From NCBI GenBank assembly GCA_002497765.1, contig DAET01000002.1, forward strand, positions 841 to 18,351: DNA of 17,511 nucleotides, in the 5' to 3' direction. The position numbers and the translations under genes were made by a program. Of the stretch, positions 1-8,100 are shown one piece after another. Below the pieces are notes generated by a model. It made no database searches and was not told the DNA's origin. It saw only the letters and a program-made list of their open reading frames with translations. Position 1 is the stretch's first letter, and every line of letters starts with the position of its first letter. This DNA is from Euryarchaeota archaeon UBA486 (GTDB taxonomy: Archaea > Thermoplasmatota > Poseidoniia > Poseidoniales > Poseidoniaceae).

Positions 1-195
1 TTCCTCCACCTACTAAGATGCTTCAATTCGGTGGGTTCCCTATCGCTAACGCGACCGTTTCCGAAGAAACAGGAAGTCCTATTCAGCCATCTGCGGATCT
101 TAGGCATACATGCGCCTACCCGCAGCTTATCGCAGCTTGTCACGACCTTCATCGGCACTCGAGCCGAGCGATCCCCCAGTTGGGTTGTAGCATCA
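1..195 (-). rRNA. 23S rRNA, 5' end (partial)
   Basis: Read on the minus strand this is the 5' part of an archaeal 23S rRNA. It shows GCTCGGCTCGAGTGCCGATG, then AAGGTCGTGACAAGCTGCG with ATAAGC following, and near the left edge CATCTTAGTAGGTGGAGGAA. These match the remembered order in haloarchaeal 23S (GCUCGGCUC, GAUGAAGGACGUGCCAAGCUGCGAUAAGC, ACAUCU..AGUA..GGAGGAA). The gene runs off the left edge, so only about 195 of some 2,900 nt are present. The 5' end near 195 is estimated by alignment with remembered haloarchaeal sequence and could be off by several bases. No 16S gene or tRNA-Ala precedes it; the next gene upstream codes for protein. Confidence 0.93.
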
Positions 196-265
196 CATGT
201 GTATGTTTCCACACCATATGAGTAACCCTTCGGTATCTAGTCATGCCAATTCGGCCTCAACAGAA

Positions 266-287
266 AACCACCTCCTCGAGGGCGGTT
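266..287 (-). other. hairpin in the 23S leader (7-bp stem) followed by a T tract
   Basis: On the minus strand AACCGCC (287-281) can pair with GGTGGTT (272-266), with one G-T pair and an 8-nt loop. It is followed by TTTTCTGTT. It could be a terminator for the protein gene ending at 439, but it lies inside the predicted 23S leader, so a processing or leader structure is equally possible. The remaining 196-438 region holds no convincing gene; short open frames there look like noise. Confidence 0.35.
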
Positions 288-307
288 CTCCTCAGCCCTT
301 CCCCCAC

Positions 308-325
308 CATGACAGGCATGACAGG
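308..325 (-). repeat. perfect tandem repeat, 2 x 9 bp, in the 23S leader/promoter region
   Basis: On the plus strand CATGACAGG occurs twice in a row (308-316 and 317-325); on the minus strand this reads CCTGTCATG twice. It sits immediately downstream of the predicted 23S transcription start. It could be a protein-binding site, part of a leader processing structure, or chance. Confidence 0.6.
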
Positions 326-330
326 GTGCT

Positions 331-370
331 AAGCAACCACCCGACCTTCCACCCGTATAAGAAGAAATCG
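331..370 (-). promoter_or_regulatory. putative 23S rRNA promoter (TATA-like box)
   Basis: On the minus strand CGATTTCTTCTTATACGGGT (370 to 351) holds TTATAC at 360-355, a plausible archaeal TATA box. Transcription would start about 25 nt downstream, near 331, giving a leader of roughly 135 nt before the mature 23S 5' end. The upstream element is only a weak match to a BRE. The call rests on position and composition alone. Confidence 0.4.
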
Positions 371-438
371 GTCTCTATCGGACCCGTGAAAGTGGAACAG
401 TGAATCCTTTTTCCCCGAATTTCGCCGATTCTCAAGAC

Positions 439-1971
439 TTAGCCCTGTTTCGGGGCGAGTTGCGCTAAATTTTCCGACGCCACTTCATCAGCGCCGGCTT
501 GCCCAAAGGTCTCCACGGCCTGTGTGAGTTGACCGAGGTGAAACATGGCTACACCGGCGGTGTTCAATCCTTTGGCAGACCCTGGTACACGAGCGTTGTG
601 AACGTTCATGATGCCCAGAGCTTTCTCTGCACGACCGCTTTCGATGAGCGTGATCCCGAGGTTGACCAGCACATCGCCGTTGGACGGCGCTGATTTTGCA
701 GCCTCGCGCAGGGCCAGGATGGCCGATTCAAACTGCGTGTCGGCCATCGAGCGCTGTTGCTCGTCGCCACCATCTCGCATGCTGACGGCTCGCTGCAGAA
801 GTGAAACACCGTAGTTGTTGAACACCTCTGCGCTGCCGGGCATGGAGGCCGCCATGCGTTGGAAGGAACGAGCGGCGCCCGACCAGTCAGCCGACTGCAT
901 GGCTGTGAAGCCTTGCGCCAATAGGCCTTGAAGTTCGGCGGAAGCCCCCACGTCCACGCTGAGCGCCTGAGCAGGATGGAGCCGCAACGAGATGCTGCGA
1001 GGCGCAGAGGATTGGGGAGAGGCTTCGAGGGGGGAGTGAAACACGGCGGCCGGTGAATCGGTCGTGTGGTCGTAAACAACGACATCGTCCTCCAGCGAGC
1101 TGTATTCCATCTCAACCACGGCCGAATCTTCGCCGTAGATTTCCTCGTAGTTTGGAATGGGTGCATCAATGCGCCAATAGTCCGGAACCGGAGGCTCTTC
1201 TTGGACCGGTGCGTCCACCACGAGGCGAGCAGTGGTCAACCGCACGGGGACACCACTGTCCGCACCTCCCGCCGAGGGTGGAGGAGGCGGTGTGGAGGGC
1301 ATGGGGCCGGGAGGAGGGGGGGGCGTGGCCGTGAACGACGACGGGGGTGGAGGAGGGGTAGAGGGCATGGGCCCGGGAGGAGGGGGTGGAGAGGATGTTG
1401 AGGGAAGGTTCTCTTGAACCGACGGGAGGTCGGGCACGGCAGGGAGTTCAAGTTCCGGTTCAAGATCAGCATCATGGAGGTCAGGGATCGAATCTGCTTC
1501 AGGAACAGATTCGACAGGGTTCACCTCGGGCGCCTCAAGGACAACCGCAGCGAGTTCAACGCTGGGTTCAGAAACCACCTCAGGCTCTGGTGTAGGTTGA
1601 AGACGAGTGGAAGGAGGCTGTTGCGATGCGACCTCAGCCATCGCACCCTCAAAGGGAATGCCTTCAGCAAAGCTGCCAATGCCGAACGGTAGTCGAGAAT
1701 CGTACACGTTTGAGGACCCCTGGAAGCCAAAGGGGAGGTTTCCCTCCTGCTCAACATCAACCTCTTCCTCAGCGACGTCGTCTTCGGTTGGAGGCTCAAT
1801 ACCCTCCACGTCGTACCAGGCGGCCGCCGCATCATCAAGCCCGGGTACTTCGCTCGGGAGCGCCTCAGAATCGTCTGCCTCGAGAGAGAGATCCTTGCGG
1901 AGTTGACTCCCACAGGCTGGACAGGCCGTCCCACCCAGCGAGAGAAGACCACAGATTTGGCACTCAAACAT
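439..1971 (-). CDS. zinc-ribbon, poly-proline, TPR-repeat protein
   Basis: A 510-residue protein of unknown function with a clear three-part plan. Residues 1-22 form a zinc ribbon with Cys4, Cys7, Cys17 and Cys20 (two CxxC knuckles). Residues 30-330 are low-complexity and acidic, with a poly-proline block at 195-232 in which PPPPPGPMPSTPPPPP occurs twice. Residues about 345-500 are helical and TPR-like (for example NNYGVSLLQRAV, VLVNLGITLIESGRAEKAL, NTAGVAMFHLGQLTQAVETF). No signal peptide or membrane segment is seen, so it is probably cytoplasmic, perhaps a scaffold. The ATG at 1971 follows GAGG with a 7-nt gap, and the zinc ribbon begins there, supporting the start. It lies 60 nt downstream of the permease gene in the same direction and is the last gene before 23S. 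Confidence 0.85.
   Translation of the reverse strand: MFECQICGLLSLGGTACPACGSQLRKDLSLEADDSEALPSEVPGLDDAAAAWYDVEGIEPPTEDDVAEEEVDVEQEGNLPFGFQGSSNVYDSRLPFGIGSFAEGIPFEGAMAEVASQQPPSTRLQPTPEPEVVSEPSVELAAVVLEAPEVNPVESVPEADSIPDLHDADLEPELELPAVPDLPSVQENLPSTSSPPPPPGPMPSTPPPPPSSFTATPPPPPGPMPSTPPPPPSAGGADSGVPVRLTTARLVVDAPVQEEPPVPDYWRIDAPIPNYEEIYGEDSAVVEMEYSSLEDDVVVYDHTTDSPAAVFHSPLEASPQSSAPRSISLRLHPAQALSVDVGASAELQGLLAQGFTAMQSADWSGAARSFQRMAASMPGSAEVFNNYGVSLLQRAVSMRDGGDEQQRSMADTQFESAILALREAAKSAPSNGDVLVNLGITLIESGRAEKALGIMNVHNARVPGSAKGLNTAGVAMFHLGQLTQAVETFGQAGADEVASENLAQLAPKQG
1276..1389 (-). repeat. imperfect internal repeat encoding two poly-proline blocks
   Basis: G-rich on the plus strand, this stretch encodes residues 195-232 of the zinc-ribbon/TPR protein. 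The segment containing GAGGGCATGG recurs with a 66-bp offset (ATGG at 1301 and 1367). The two copies differ at synonymous positions and by small shifts in the proline runs, suggesting an older duplication kept for its protein sequence. Such tracts can expand or contract by slippage. Confidence 0.8.
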
Positions 1972-2031
1972 TGGCCTGCCTCGTACCTTCGTTGCGCCGA
2001 AGGGACTTCAAGTCAACGCTCGGTTGAGCCT

Positions 2032-3762
2032 TCACTCTTCTTCGCCGCGGAGCATGCCGACAACGGCGCTCTTGGCTTCAACAACCATCTCTTCGATGCC
2101 TTCCATCTCGTCATCAACGAGGGCTTCAGCGAACGTCTTGCCCTTGCTTCGGCCACGTGCGAGTTGACCGATGATGCTCAGTGTGGTGATACCGACAAGG
2201 ATGAGTTTCACGTAGGTACCGTTGTCTTCACCACCGACGATGAAGACGAGCAACATGTAGAGCGAGACGATGAAGGTGGTGAGGATCATCACGGGGAAAC
2301 CTGCCTTGAAGAACTCATTGAATGAAATCGGGTAACCAGCTTCCTCTGACATACCGGCGGTGACGACGTTGGCTGATGCACCGATGAGTGTTCCGTTACC
2401 GCCGAGGCAAGCACCGAAGGCCAAGGCCCAAATCAACGGACCGAGGAGGTAGTCGCCGAGTTCGTCGGCAATCTGGAGCACGATGGGAATCATGGTGGCC
2501 GTGTAGGGAATGTTGTCGATAAAGGCCGAGGCGACAGCCGACACCCACAACACGATGAGGATGGCTGCAGCAAGGCGCACGGTTTGACCATCGCCTTCGT
2601 TGCTGCCGAAGTACTCGATGGCCGCCATCACGTACTGTCCGATGTAGTTGATGACGCCCATCTCCTGAAGCGAATGGACGAGCACGAAGAGACCGGCAAA
2701 GAAGAGGAGTGTGGTCCATTCAACGTGGTGAAGCGGCTCTTCGAGTTCATGTCGGTCGGTGGCCAGGAGCATGATGACGGCACCGACGAGGGCAATCCAC
2801 GACACGGCGATGTGCGTGATGGGATGGAGGAAGAAATTGATGATAACAAGGACGAGGATGAAACCAGCCACCTTGAGCATTTGCGGGTCTTTGATGCCGT
2901 ACTTGGATTCGAGTTCAGCGACATCGCGAATCCGAGAGCCAGAAAACTCGTCGGCATAGTACCACTTCAAGAGCATGAAACTCGGCACGATGCACATCAG
3001 AATACCCGGTCCCATCTCGATGATGAAATCGTTGAAGGTGACCCCATATTGCGACATATACTCGTACTTTCCTCCCTCTGCCGAGGCGATTTTGTCAGGG
3101 GAAAGACCTGAACCGATCATGATGTTGGGGGGATCCCCAATCATGGTGGCCGCACCACCGATGTTGGAGAAGAGGACCTCTGAGATCAACAACGGAATGG
3201 GTTTGATGTCCAGCACCTTCGCCAGTTGAATGGTAACCGGCGTCAACAGGAGCATGGTTGTAACGTTGTCAAGGAACGCCGAAAGAACGGCCGTGACCGA
3301 ACAAAGAATCACCACAAGGGTCCAGATGGACCCGCCGCTTTTCTTGTAAGAGAGGACGGCGAAATACTCGAAGACCCCGGTGTTCGACAAGATGCCGACC
3401 ATCACCATCATCCCGAGAAGAAGCCCAATGGTTTCCCAATCGATGAGCGTCGTCACTTCAGCCAACGAAAGTGCATCGCCTTCCTTGTAGTAGTTCAGCG
3501 CCATCATGGCGACGATGCCACCAACGGCTGCGGCGAGGGTTCGGTGAACCCACTCAAAGATGATTAGCACGTAGACCGCCAAGAGTATCGCAAGGCCAAC
3601 GTAGACGGCTTGCGTACCCATGCCCTCGCGGATTTCGATGCCGAGGTCCAGGCCGCCTCCACCACCCGCTTGGGATGGGTTCGCGACCATCATGGCGCCA
3701 ACAAACATGATGAGGCCGAAGGCAATTTGGCGGCTTTTGTTGGTGAACAGATGTGAATTCAT
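2032..3762 (-). CDS. ArsB/NhaD-superfamily ion permease (possible Na+/H+ antiporter)
   Basis: A 576-residue polytopic membrane protein of the ion transporter superfamily that includes ArsB, NhaD, SLC13 and the P protein. Two inverted-repeat halves are visible: SAFLDN (161-166) with IGDPPN (208-213) in the first, SAFIDN (412-417) with IGASAN (460-465) in the second. These helix-break motifs normally form the ion and substrate site. About a dozen hydrophobic segments are present. The N terminus (FGLIMFVGAMMV, then NPSQAGGGGG) looks like a signal or first helix; the C terminus is acidic and cytoplasmic. The substrate cannot be read from sequence: Na+/H+ exchange is my best guess, arsenite or organic anion possible. 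The ATG at 3762 has GAGG 7 nt upstream; an in-frame TTG at 3768 is less likely. It is 61 nt downstream of yhbY. Confidence 0.88.
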   Translation of the reverse strand: MNSHLFTNKSRQIAFGLIMFVGAMMVANPSQAGGGGGLDLGIEIREGMGTQAVYVGLAILLAVYVLIIFEWVHRTLAAAVGGIVAMMALNYYKEGDALSLAEVTTLIDWETIGLLLGMMVMVGILSNTGVFEYFAVLSYKKSGGSIWTLVVILCSVTAVLSAFLDNVTTMLLLTPVTIQLAKVLDIKPIPLLISEVLFSNIGGAATMIGDPPNIMIGSGLSPDKIASAEGGKYEYMSQYGVTFNDFIIEMGPGILMCIVPSFMLLKWYYADEFSGSRIRDVAELESKYGIKDPQMLKVAGFILVLVIINFFLHPITHIAVSWIALVGAVIMLLATDRHELEEPLHHVEWTTLLFFAGLFVLVHSLQEMGVINYIGQYVMAAIEYFGSNEGDGQTVRLAAAILIVLWVSAVASAFIDNIPYTATMIPIVLQIADELGDYLLGPLIWALAFGACLGGNGTLIGASANVVTAGMSEEAGYPISFNEFFKAGFPVMILTTFIVSLYMLLVFIVGGEDNGTYVKLILVGITTLSIIGQLARGRSKGKTFAEALVDDEMEGIEEMVVEAKSAVVGMLRGEEE

Positions 3763-3823
3763 GGACAAGCCTCTGTTTGATTGGGGGATGAATGCACCCT
3801 TTGACCCTTTGCTTCCTCAAGGA

Positions 3824-4090
3824 TTACCTGCGCCACAAAACGCCGATATTTCCCCGCTGGAGAACCACGGTTGAAGCGGTGTTTTCTGCGAGATAGGACC
3901 ACACTTCGCCTCGTTGTTCCCGCTCGAACAAACCTTTGTTGACCTTGACCTTGACGAGGTCCCTCGACTTGAGCTGCTGTCGAATCTCTTCGAGAACGGT
4001 TTCCGTCAACCCTGCTTTCCCAACGCGTACACTGGGGCGGAATTCCCTCGATTTGGCTTGGCGGAGAATATGAGGAGGCACATCACGCAT
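3824..4090 (-). CDS. YhbY/CRM-domain RNA-binding protein
   Basis: An 88-residue single-domain protein of the CRS1-YhbY (CRM) family, a KH-like fold that binds RNA; bacterial YhbY associates with pre-50S ribosomes. Residues 20-35 (SVRVGKAGLTETVLEE) contain the GxxG-like GKAG loop, followed by RDLVKVKV and a C-terminal VVLQRGNIGVLW, as in YhbY. I chose the ATG at 4090 because GAGGTGA lies 5 nt upstream; an upstream ATG at 4138 would lie well inside the RNase P gene and lacks such support. The start overlaps the end of the RNase P gene by 8 nt, which suggests translational coupling and a shared role in RNA maturation. Confidence 0.92.
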   Translation of the reverse strand: MRDVPPHILRQAKSREFRPSVRVGKAGLTETVLEEIRQQLKSRDLVKVKVNKGLFEREQRGEVWSYLAENTASTVVLQRGNIGVLWRR

Positions 4091-4445
4091 GATCTTCACC
4101 TCTTCGATGGACCCTGTGGTACTTCGGTCCACCACCAAATCGACGTATGCTCCCGCACTTCAAGCAGGTTTTGATGCGTTGACCATTCTTGATCCGCACA
4201 CGAAAGGTCGTGGACTGCACGTGAGCGGACCAGCACTTGCGGCACACCATGTCGTGGACCGAACGTGGAATTGCGAGTCGATGGCGCTGTGAAGTTTTGA
4301 TGAGGTGAACAGCAGCAGCATCAACCACCTCAGGATGGTGCTCATGAGGAGATTCAAGGATGCCAGCAAGGTGTCGCTGCGCTTCCATTCCAGCCGCCCT
4401 GCGCCGCTTCTTCTTGGTCGACCGCATGTTCTTTCGGCGGCCCAT
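4083..4445 (-). CDS. rnp4: ribonuclease P protein component 4 (Rpp21/Rpr2 family)
   Basis: A 120-residue archaeal RNase P subunit. Residues 1-18 are strongly basic (GRRKNMRSTKKKRRR). Residues 40-65 form the helical segment (VHLIKTSQRHRLAIP). A zinc ribbon follows with Cys68, Cys71, Cys94 and Cys97 (CRKC and CLKC). This is the Rpp21/Rpr2 layout; with Rpp29 it binds the specificity region of RNase P RNA during tRNA 5' maturation (family knowledge). The ATG at 4445 has GAGGTG 5 nt upstream, and that Shine-Dalgarno overlaps the stop codon of adk. Its end overlaps the start of yhbY. Confidence 0.95.
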   Translation of the reverse strand: MGRRKNMRSTKKKRRRAAGMEAQRHLAGILESPHEHHPEVVDAAAVHLIKTSQRHRLAIPRSVHDMVCRKCWSAHVQSTTFRVRIKNGQRIKTCLKCGSIRRFGGGPKYHRVHRRGEDHA

Positions 4446-4454
4446 GAAAGCACC

Positions 4455-5081
4455 TCAGTTGAGAACGGCGAGCAAGTCTTGCGTGATGTCATCAATGGCT
4501 CGGTCGCCGTTGACGCGGTGGAACAACCCTTGTTCTTCGTACCAAGCGGCCAACGGAGAGGTTTGCTCGTGATACGTCGAAAGGCGATTCAAGACCGTCG
4601 ACTCGTTGTCATCCGCTCGCCGCTTTTCTTGGTAGTTACCGCAGCCACACCCCTCCGCTGGAACGGGGTTGAACGTGTCATGGTAAACGGCTCCGCAATT
4701 GCCGCAGGTCGAGCGCCCACAAATACGCTCCACGATGCGCTCATCGGGCACTTCGATGGAGAGCACATGAGAGATTTCAGTCATGTCAGCAAGGGCGGAG
4801 GCTTGTGGTACGGTTCTTGGGAAGCCGTCGAACATCACGCCGTTGGTGGCATCTGGTTCCTGAATTCTGTCCTTGATGAGGGCGAGGATCACATCGTCCG
4901 GAACAAGTTCGCCTCGGTCCATGTAGCCCTTGGCTTCCAAGCCAACGTCGGTCCCAGCTCTAACGGCTGCGCGCAGCATGTCACCCGTGGATATTTGGGG
5001 CAAACCTGTGTGTTCCATGATGCGTTGGGCTTGCGTGCCTTTTCCTGCGCCGGGTGGACCAAACAAGACGATGCTGCTCAT
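4455..5081 (-). CDS. adk: adenylate kinase, bacterial-type with zinc-like LID
   Basis: A 208-residue adenylate kinase interconverting ATP + AMP and 2 ADP in the cytoplasm. The P-loop GPPGAGKGT is at 8-16, the AMP-binding STGDMLR at 31-37, FDGFPRT at 84-90, and DD at 157-158 with NESTVLNRLSTY following. The long LID domain carries Cys126 and Cys129 plus Cys145 and Cys147. The second pair is CxC instead of the usual CxxC, an oddity discussed under findings. This is the bacterial/eukaryotic Adk family and not the AdkA of methanogens. The start at 5081 puts the P-loop at the normal distance. A perfect 7-bp hairpin lies just upstream. The stop codon overlaps the ribosome binding site of rnp4, with 9 nt between the two genes, so adk-rnp4-yhbY look like one unit. 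Confidence 0.97.
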   Translation of the reverse strand: MSSIVLFGPPGAGKGTQAQRIMEHTGLPQISTGDMLRAAVRAGTDVGLEAKGYMDRGELVPDDVILALIKDRIQEPDATNGVMFDGFPRTVPQASALADMTEISHVLSIEVPDERIVERICGRSTCGNCGAVYHDTFNPVPAEGCGCGNYQEKRRADDNESTVLNRLSTYHEQTSPLAAWYEEQGLFHRVNGDRAIDDITQDLLAVLN

Positions 5082-5084
5082 GGC

Positions 5085-5103
5085 GGGTGGACTGCCTCCA
5101 CCC
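5085..5103 (-). promoter_or_regulatory. perfect 7-bp hairpin directly upstream of adk
   Basis: GGGTGGA (5085-5091) and TCCACCC (5097-5103) are exact inverted repeats with a 5-nt loop. On the minus strand the stem ends 3 nt before the adk ATG. A GGAGG that could act as a ribosome binding site is partly in the 5' arm and loop. No T run follows, so it does not look like a terminator for the subtilase gene that ends at 5120. A role in adk translation is inference. Confidence 0.5.
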
Positions 5104-5119
5104 TTTCAATCTTGACGAA

Positions 5120-8100
5120 TCATCCCTGCCGCTTCAGCCACTCATGGCCGTAGTGTTGCCACTGTTCCATCGTCCAGCCGGCAGGGAGGCCGCCAGGAGG
5201 TAGCGGGGGCGCTTGCTGAGGCACCGGGGCAGGCATGGGCGCCGGAGCAGGTGCGGCAGCGGGGACGGGCATTGGAAGCGGTGGCAGCGCCTTTCCAGGC
5301 GCAGGTGGCATGCCTGCAGGTGGCATTCCGAGAGGAATGTTGGCCTTAGGAGGCATTCCGCTTGGCGGCAGGCCTTTGGGCACGGCAGCCGGCGTGGAGG
5401 GAAGGTCCATGGATTGCATGATGGCTTGGGCGATTTCTTCATCGCTCACTTCACCACTGGTCAACTCGTCGACGGCAGAACCGAGGTCCAACGCCTCGTC
5501 ACGTCGCTCACCAAGCATGTCCGGGTTTGTGTGCGTGTTGGGCGCCACCAGCGCTGTTCCGTCATCGACCAGCGCACCGGATGCCTTCATCCGTCGAGCG
5601 AGAATCGCACCCCCGACCAGCAAAACAACCACCAGCGAGATGCTGACGGCTGGCGGGAGGATGTTGAACAAACCGCCTGAATCAGAGCCGATCTCGACGC
5701 TGGCATCGCGCTCAATGGAAGTGACCAATACACCCTCTGAAGAGACGTTCAGCACCAGCCTCGATGCGCCACGTTCAACGTCTTCATCCGGCATCAGCGT
5801 CACCGATACCTCAACTTCCTCACCGATGGCAAGGTTCGTGATTTCGGAAGGTGATATCTTCACCGTCCAGTCGGTACGTTCCTTATCGTCCCCATCGAGG
5901 AGGACGGCTGACAAATCTGCGTTGAGCACCGTGTTTCCATCGTTTCGAACAACGAAGGTTTCTGCGCGACCTTCCTCACGGGATACACCTTGGAACAAAC
6001 CATCGATCGCTTTGCTGGCCGTGATGTTGGCAAAGGTGGAAGGAATCACACCCACCGAAACCGTTTCCGAAGCCTCCACAAACCGTCCGTTGTTGGTAGC
6101 GTTTACGTTGATGAGAATTTCAAAGGCGTTCGAGGAGACCTCGGCCTGAGCAGGAGGAATCAAGCCAAATCGCACGACCTTCTCTTCACGTGGCTCGAGG
6201 TAGACCGTGGGGTTGGCAAATCCAACCGCCCAACCATCAGGAGCCAATCCGTGTGTCCAAGTCAGTCCTAAATTGGTGTTGCCAGTGTTCTGTACAACAA
6301 ATTCACCGTAAGAAAACAGATCCGACACGACAGTATCGATATGACGGTCCGCCGGAGGCGTGAGGGAGATTCCCAATTCATCTTTCACCACCAGCGTGGT
6401 GATGTTCTGTCGGAAATTCGAGAGGCTCCGCTCTGTCCGGATGGTGAAGACGTTGCTGTCGCCTTCCTCCGCCGTGATTGGCACACCGAAGATGAATTGG
6501 ACCAGTTTGGTTTCCCCTGGACCGAGATCAAAAGCGACCCTCCGAGAGTCTTGTTCACCGTCATGAGATACCTGGATGGCCCACTGCGGGTTATCAGGAA
6601 GAACCGAGACATCGAGGTCAATGCCAATGTTTCCGGTGTTCTCAATGCTCATGTTCATGTGAACAAGTTGCCCGCTGTCAACGGCCACATCGGATGCGAG
6701 GTGGTTCGGACCAACCGGGCCATCGTCGTCTTCAAGATGAACTTCGAAGGATTCTTGGGCAAGCACCGTAATGGTCACGGTCTCGGTGAAGTTCATGCTA
6801 AGGTCGGTGAATGACGTGACATAGCACGTGACCGTGTCGGTATCACCTGCAGCAGGGACGCCATCAGCCACCAACGGAACAAAAACACGAATGGTCATGG
6901 GAAGGTATTCCAGGATGTTCAATGCCTCGAAATCAATTTGTGAAGAATTGGATGTGCCCAACATCACTTGCCAGCGCTGGTCAGAACTGCATTCAAGGCT
7001 GTATTGAGCAGGCGCATTGCCGGTGTTGCGCACCGAGATGGAAAAGACGCTTGATTCACCCGGGACTGCTTCCAATCCGGATGTACCCGCTGCGACGACC
7101 TGCACTTGGTCAAGTTGCTCGACCTGAATGGTGATGCGCTGGGTATGGGCCACGGTCGGTTGATACTCGTAGCGCGCGGTGATTTCGAGCACATAGGTAC
7201 CGGCTCGAACATAACGAGGATTGTTCGGATCGGTCGTTAAGTCAGCATCGATGTCTTCGAGCCGCAAATTGAGCGATTTGTTGGCATCCACGGTTCCCTG
7301 AGCCGTGAGGGTAAATGTGGTGCTCTCATCGAACGTGCGGGTCCACATGTCGGGGCTCGGCAAGAAGAAGTCATCCCGACCAGGAACGGGAATTTGGACC
7401 ATGGTGGCCGACACTTTCACGGATTGGTTTCCGGTACCCTCGTGCAAGATGGAGAGCGGTACATCAATGCCGGATTCGTTGCGCACATCCAAGACCATTT
7501 GGGCGTTTGAGGCACGGTCCTCCGGCGTTTCTGGGATGCTGCCGTCTTCGTTGTCCACAACGACACGAACACCAAGCGCCATAACCTCGATGTCTTCGAT
7601 CCAGATGTTGTTGTCCGTGCCCGAGGTGGCATCGTTCATTTCGTCCACGACACCGCCGGTGTCAACCGAGAGTTGGAGGCTGTGAACGCCCGTGGTCGAG
7701 AACTGGTGGAAAATGGTGTAGGAATCGATCATCCCCGGCCCAAGAGCAGGACGAGTGGCCGTGGCGAGGACGGTTTGGGTGGTGGTGTCCTCGAGAATGA
7801 TGTCAAAGGATGGTGTGGTGCTGGTTCCTTGGTTGACCCAGGCGAGACGAATGGAGATGAGATCGTCCTTGAGGGGGTTTTCTGAGGAGGAGAGAATGCT
7901 TCCGTCAAACACCGCCAAGTCCGGTTGAGGCGTGGCCGTGGCCACCGCGCTCATCACCAAGGAGAAATCCTGTTGCGTTCCCCCGCGATGAAGGACTTTG
8001 AGGACATAATCTCCATTTCCGGATGGGAGGACACCCGGGGCCACTCGAATACGCTCGACGTTGTTGACATCATCAGCCGTTCCGCCCGTGGTGGTAAAGC

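Noticed and set aside
18..403. Short plus-strand open frames in the left end
   Set aside because: They fall within 23S rRNA and its leader, have no ribosome binding site and no motif.
1276..1389. G-rich tract as a CRISPR-like or regulatory repeat
   Set aside because: Only two copies, no spacers, and it codes for in-frame poly-proline in a clear gene.
3763..3823. Possible terminator between yhbY and the permease
   Set aside because: No stable hairpin or T run was seen; read-through into the permease gene is possible.
4305..5153. 282-codon open frame on the plus strand
   Set aside because: Antisense to adk and rnp4; no recognisable motif, and the real genes explain the sequence fully.
5235..6149. 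304-codon plus-strand frame, Ser/Gly-rich
   Set aside because: Antisense to the subtilase tail and Ig repeats; its Gly-rich start is the reverse reading of proline codons.
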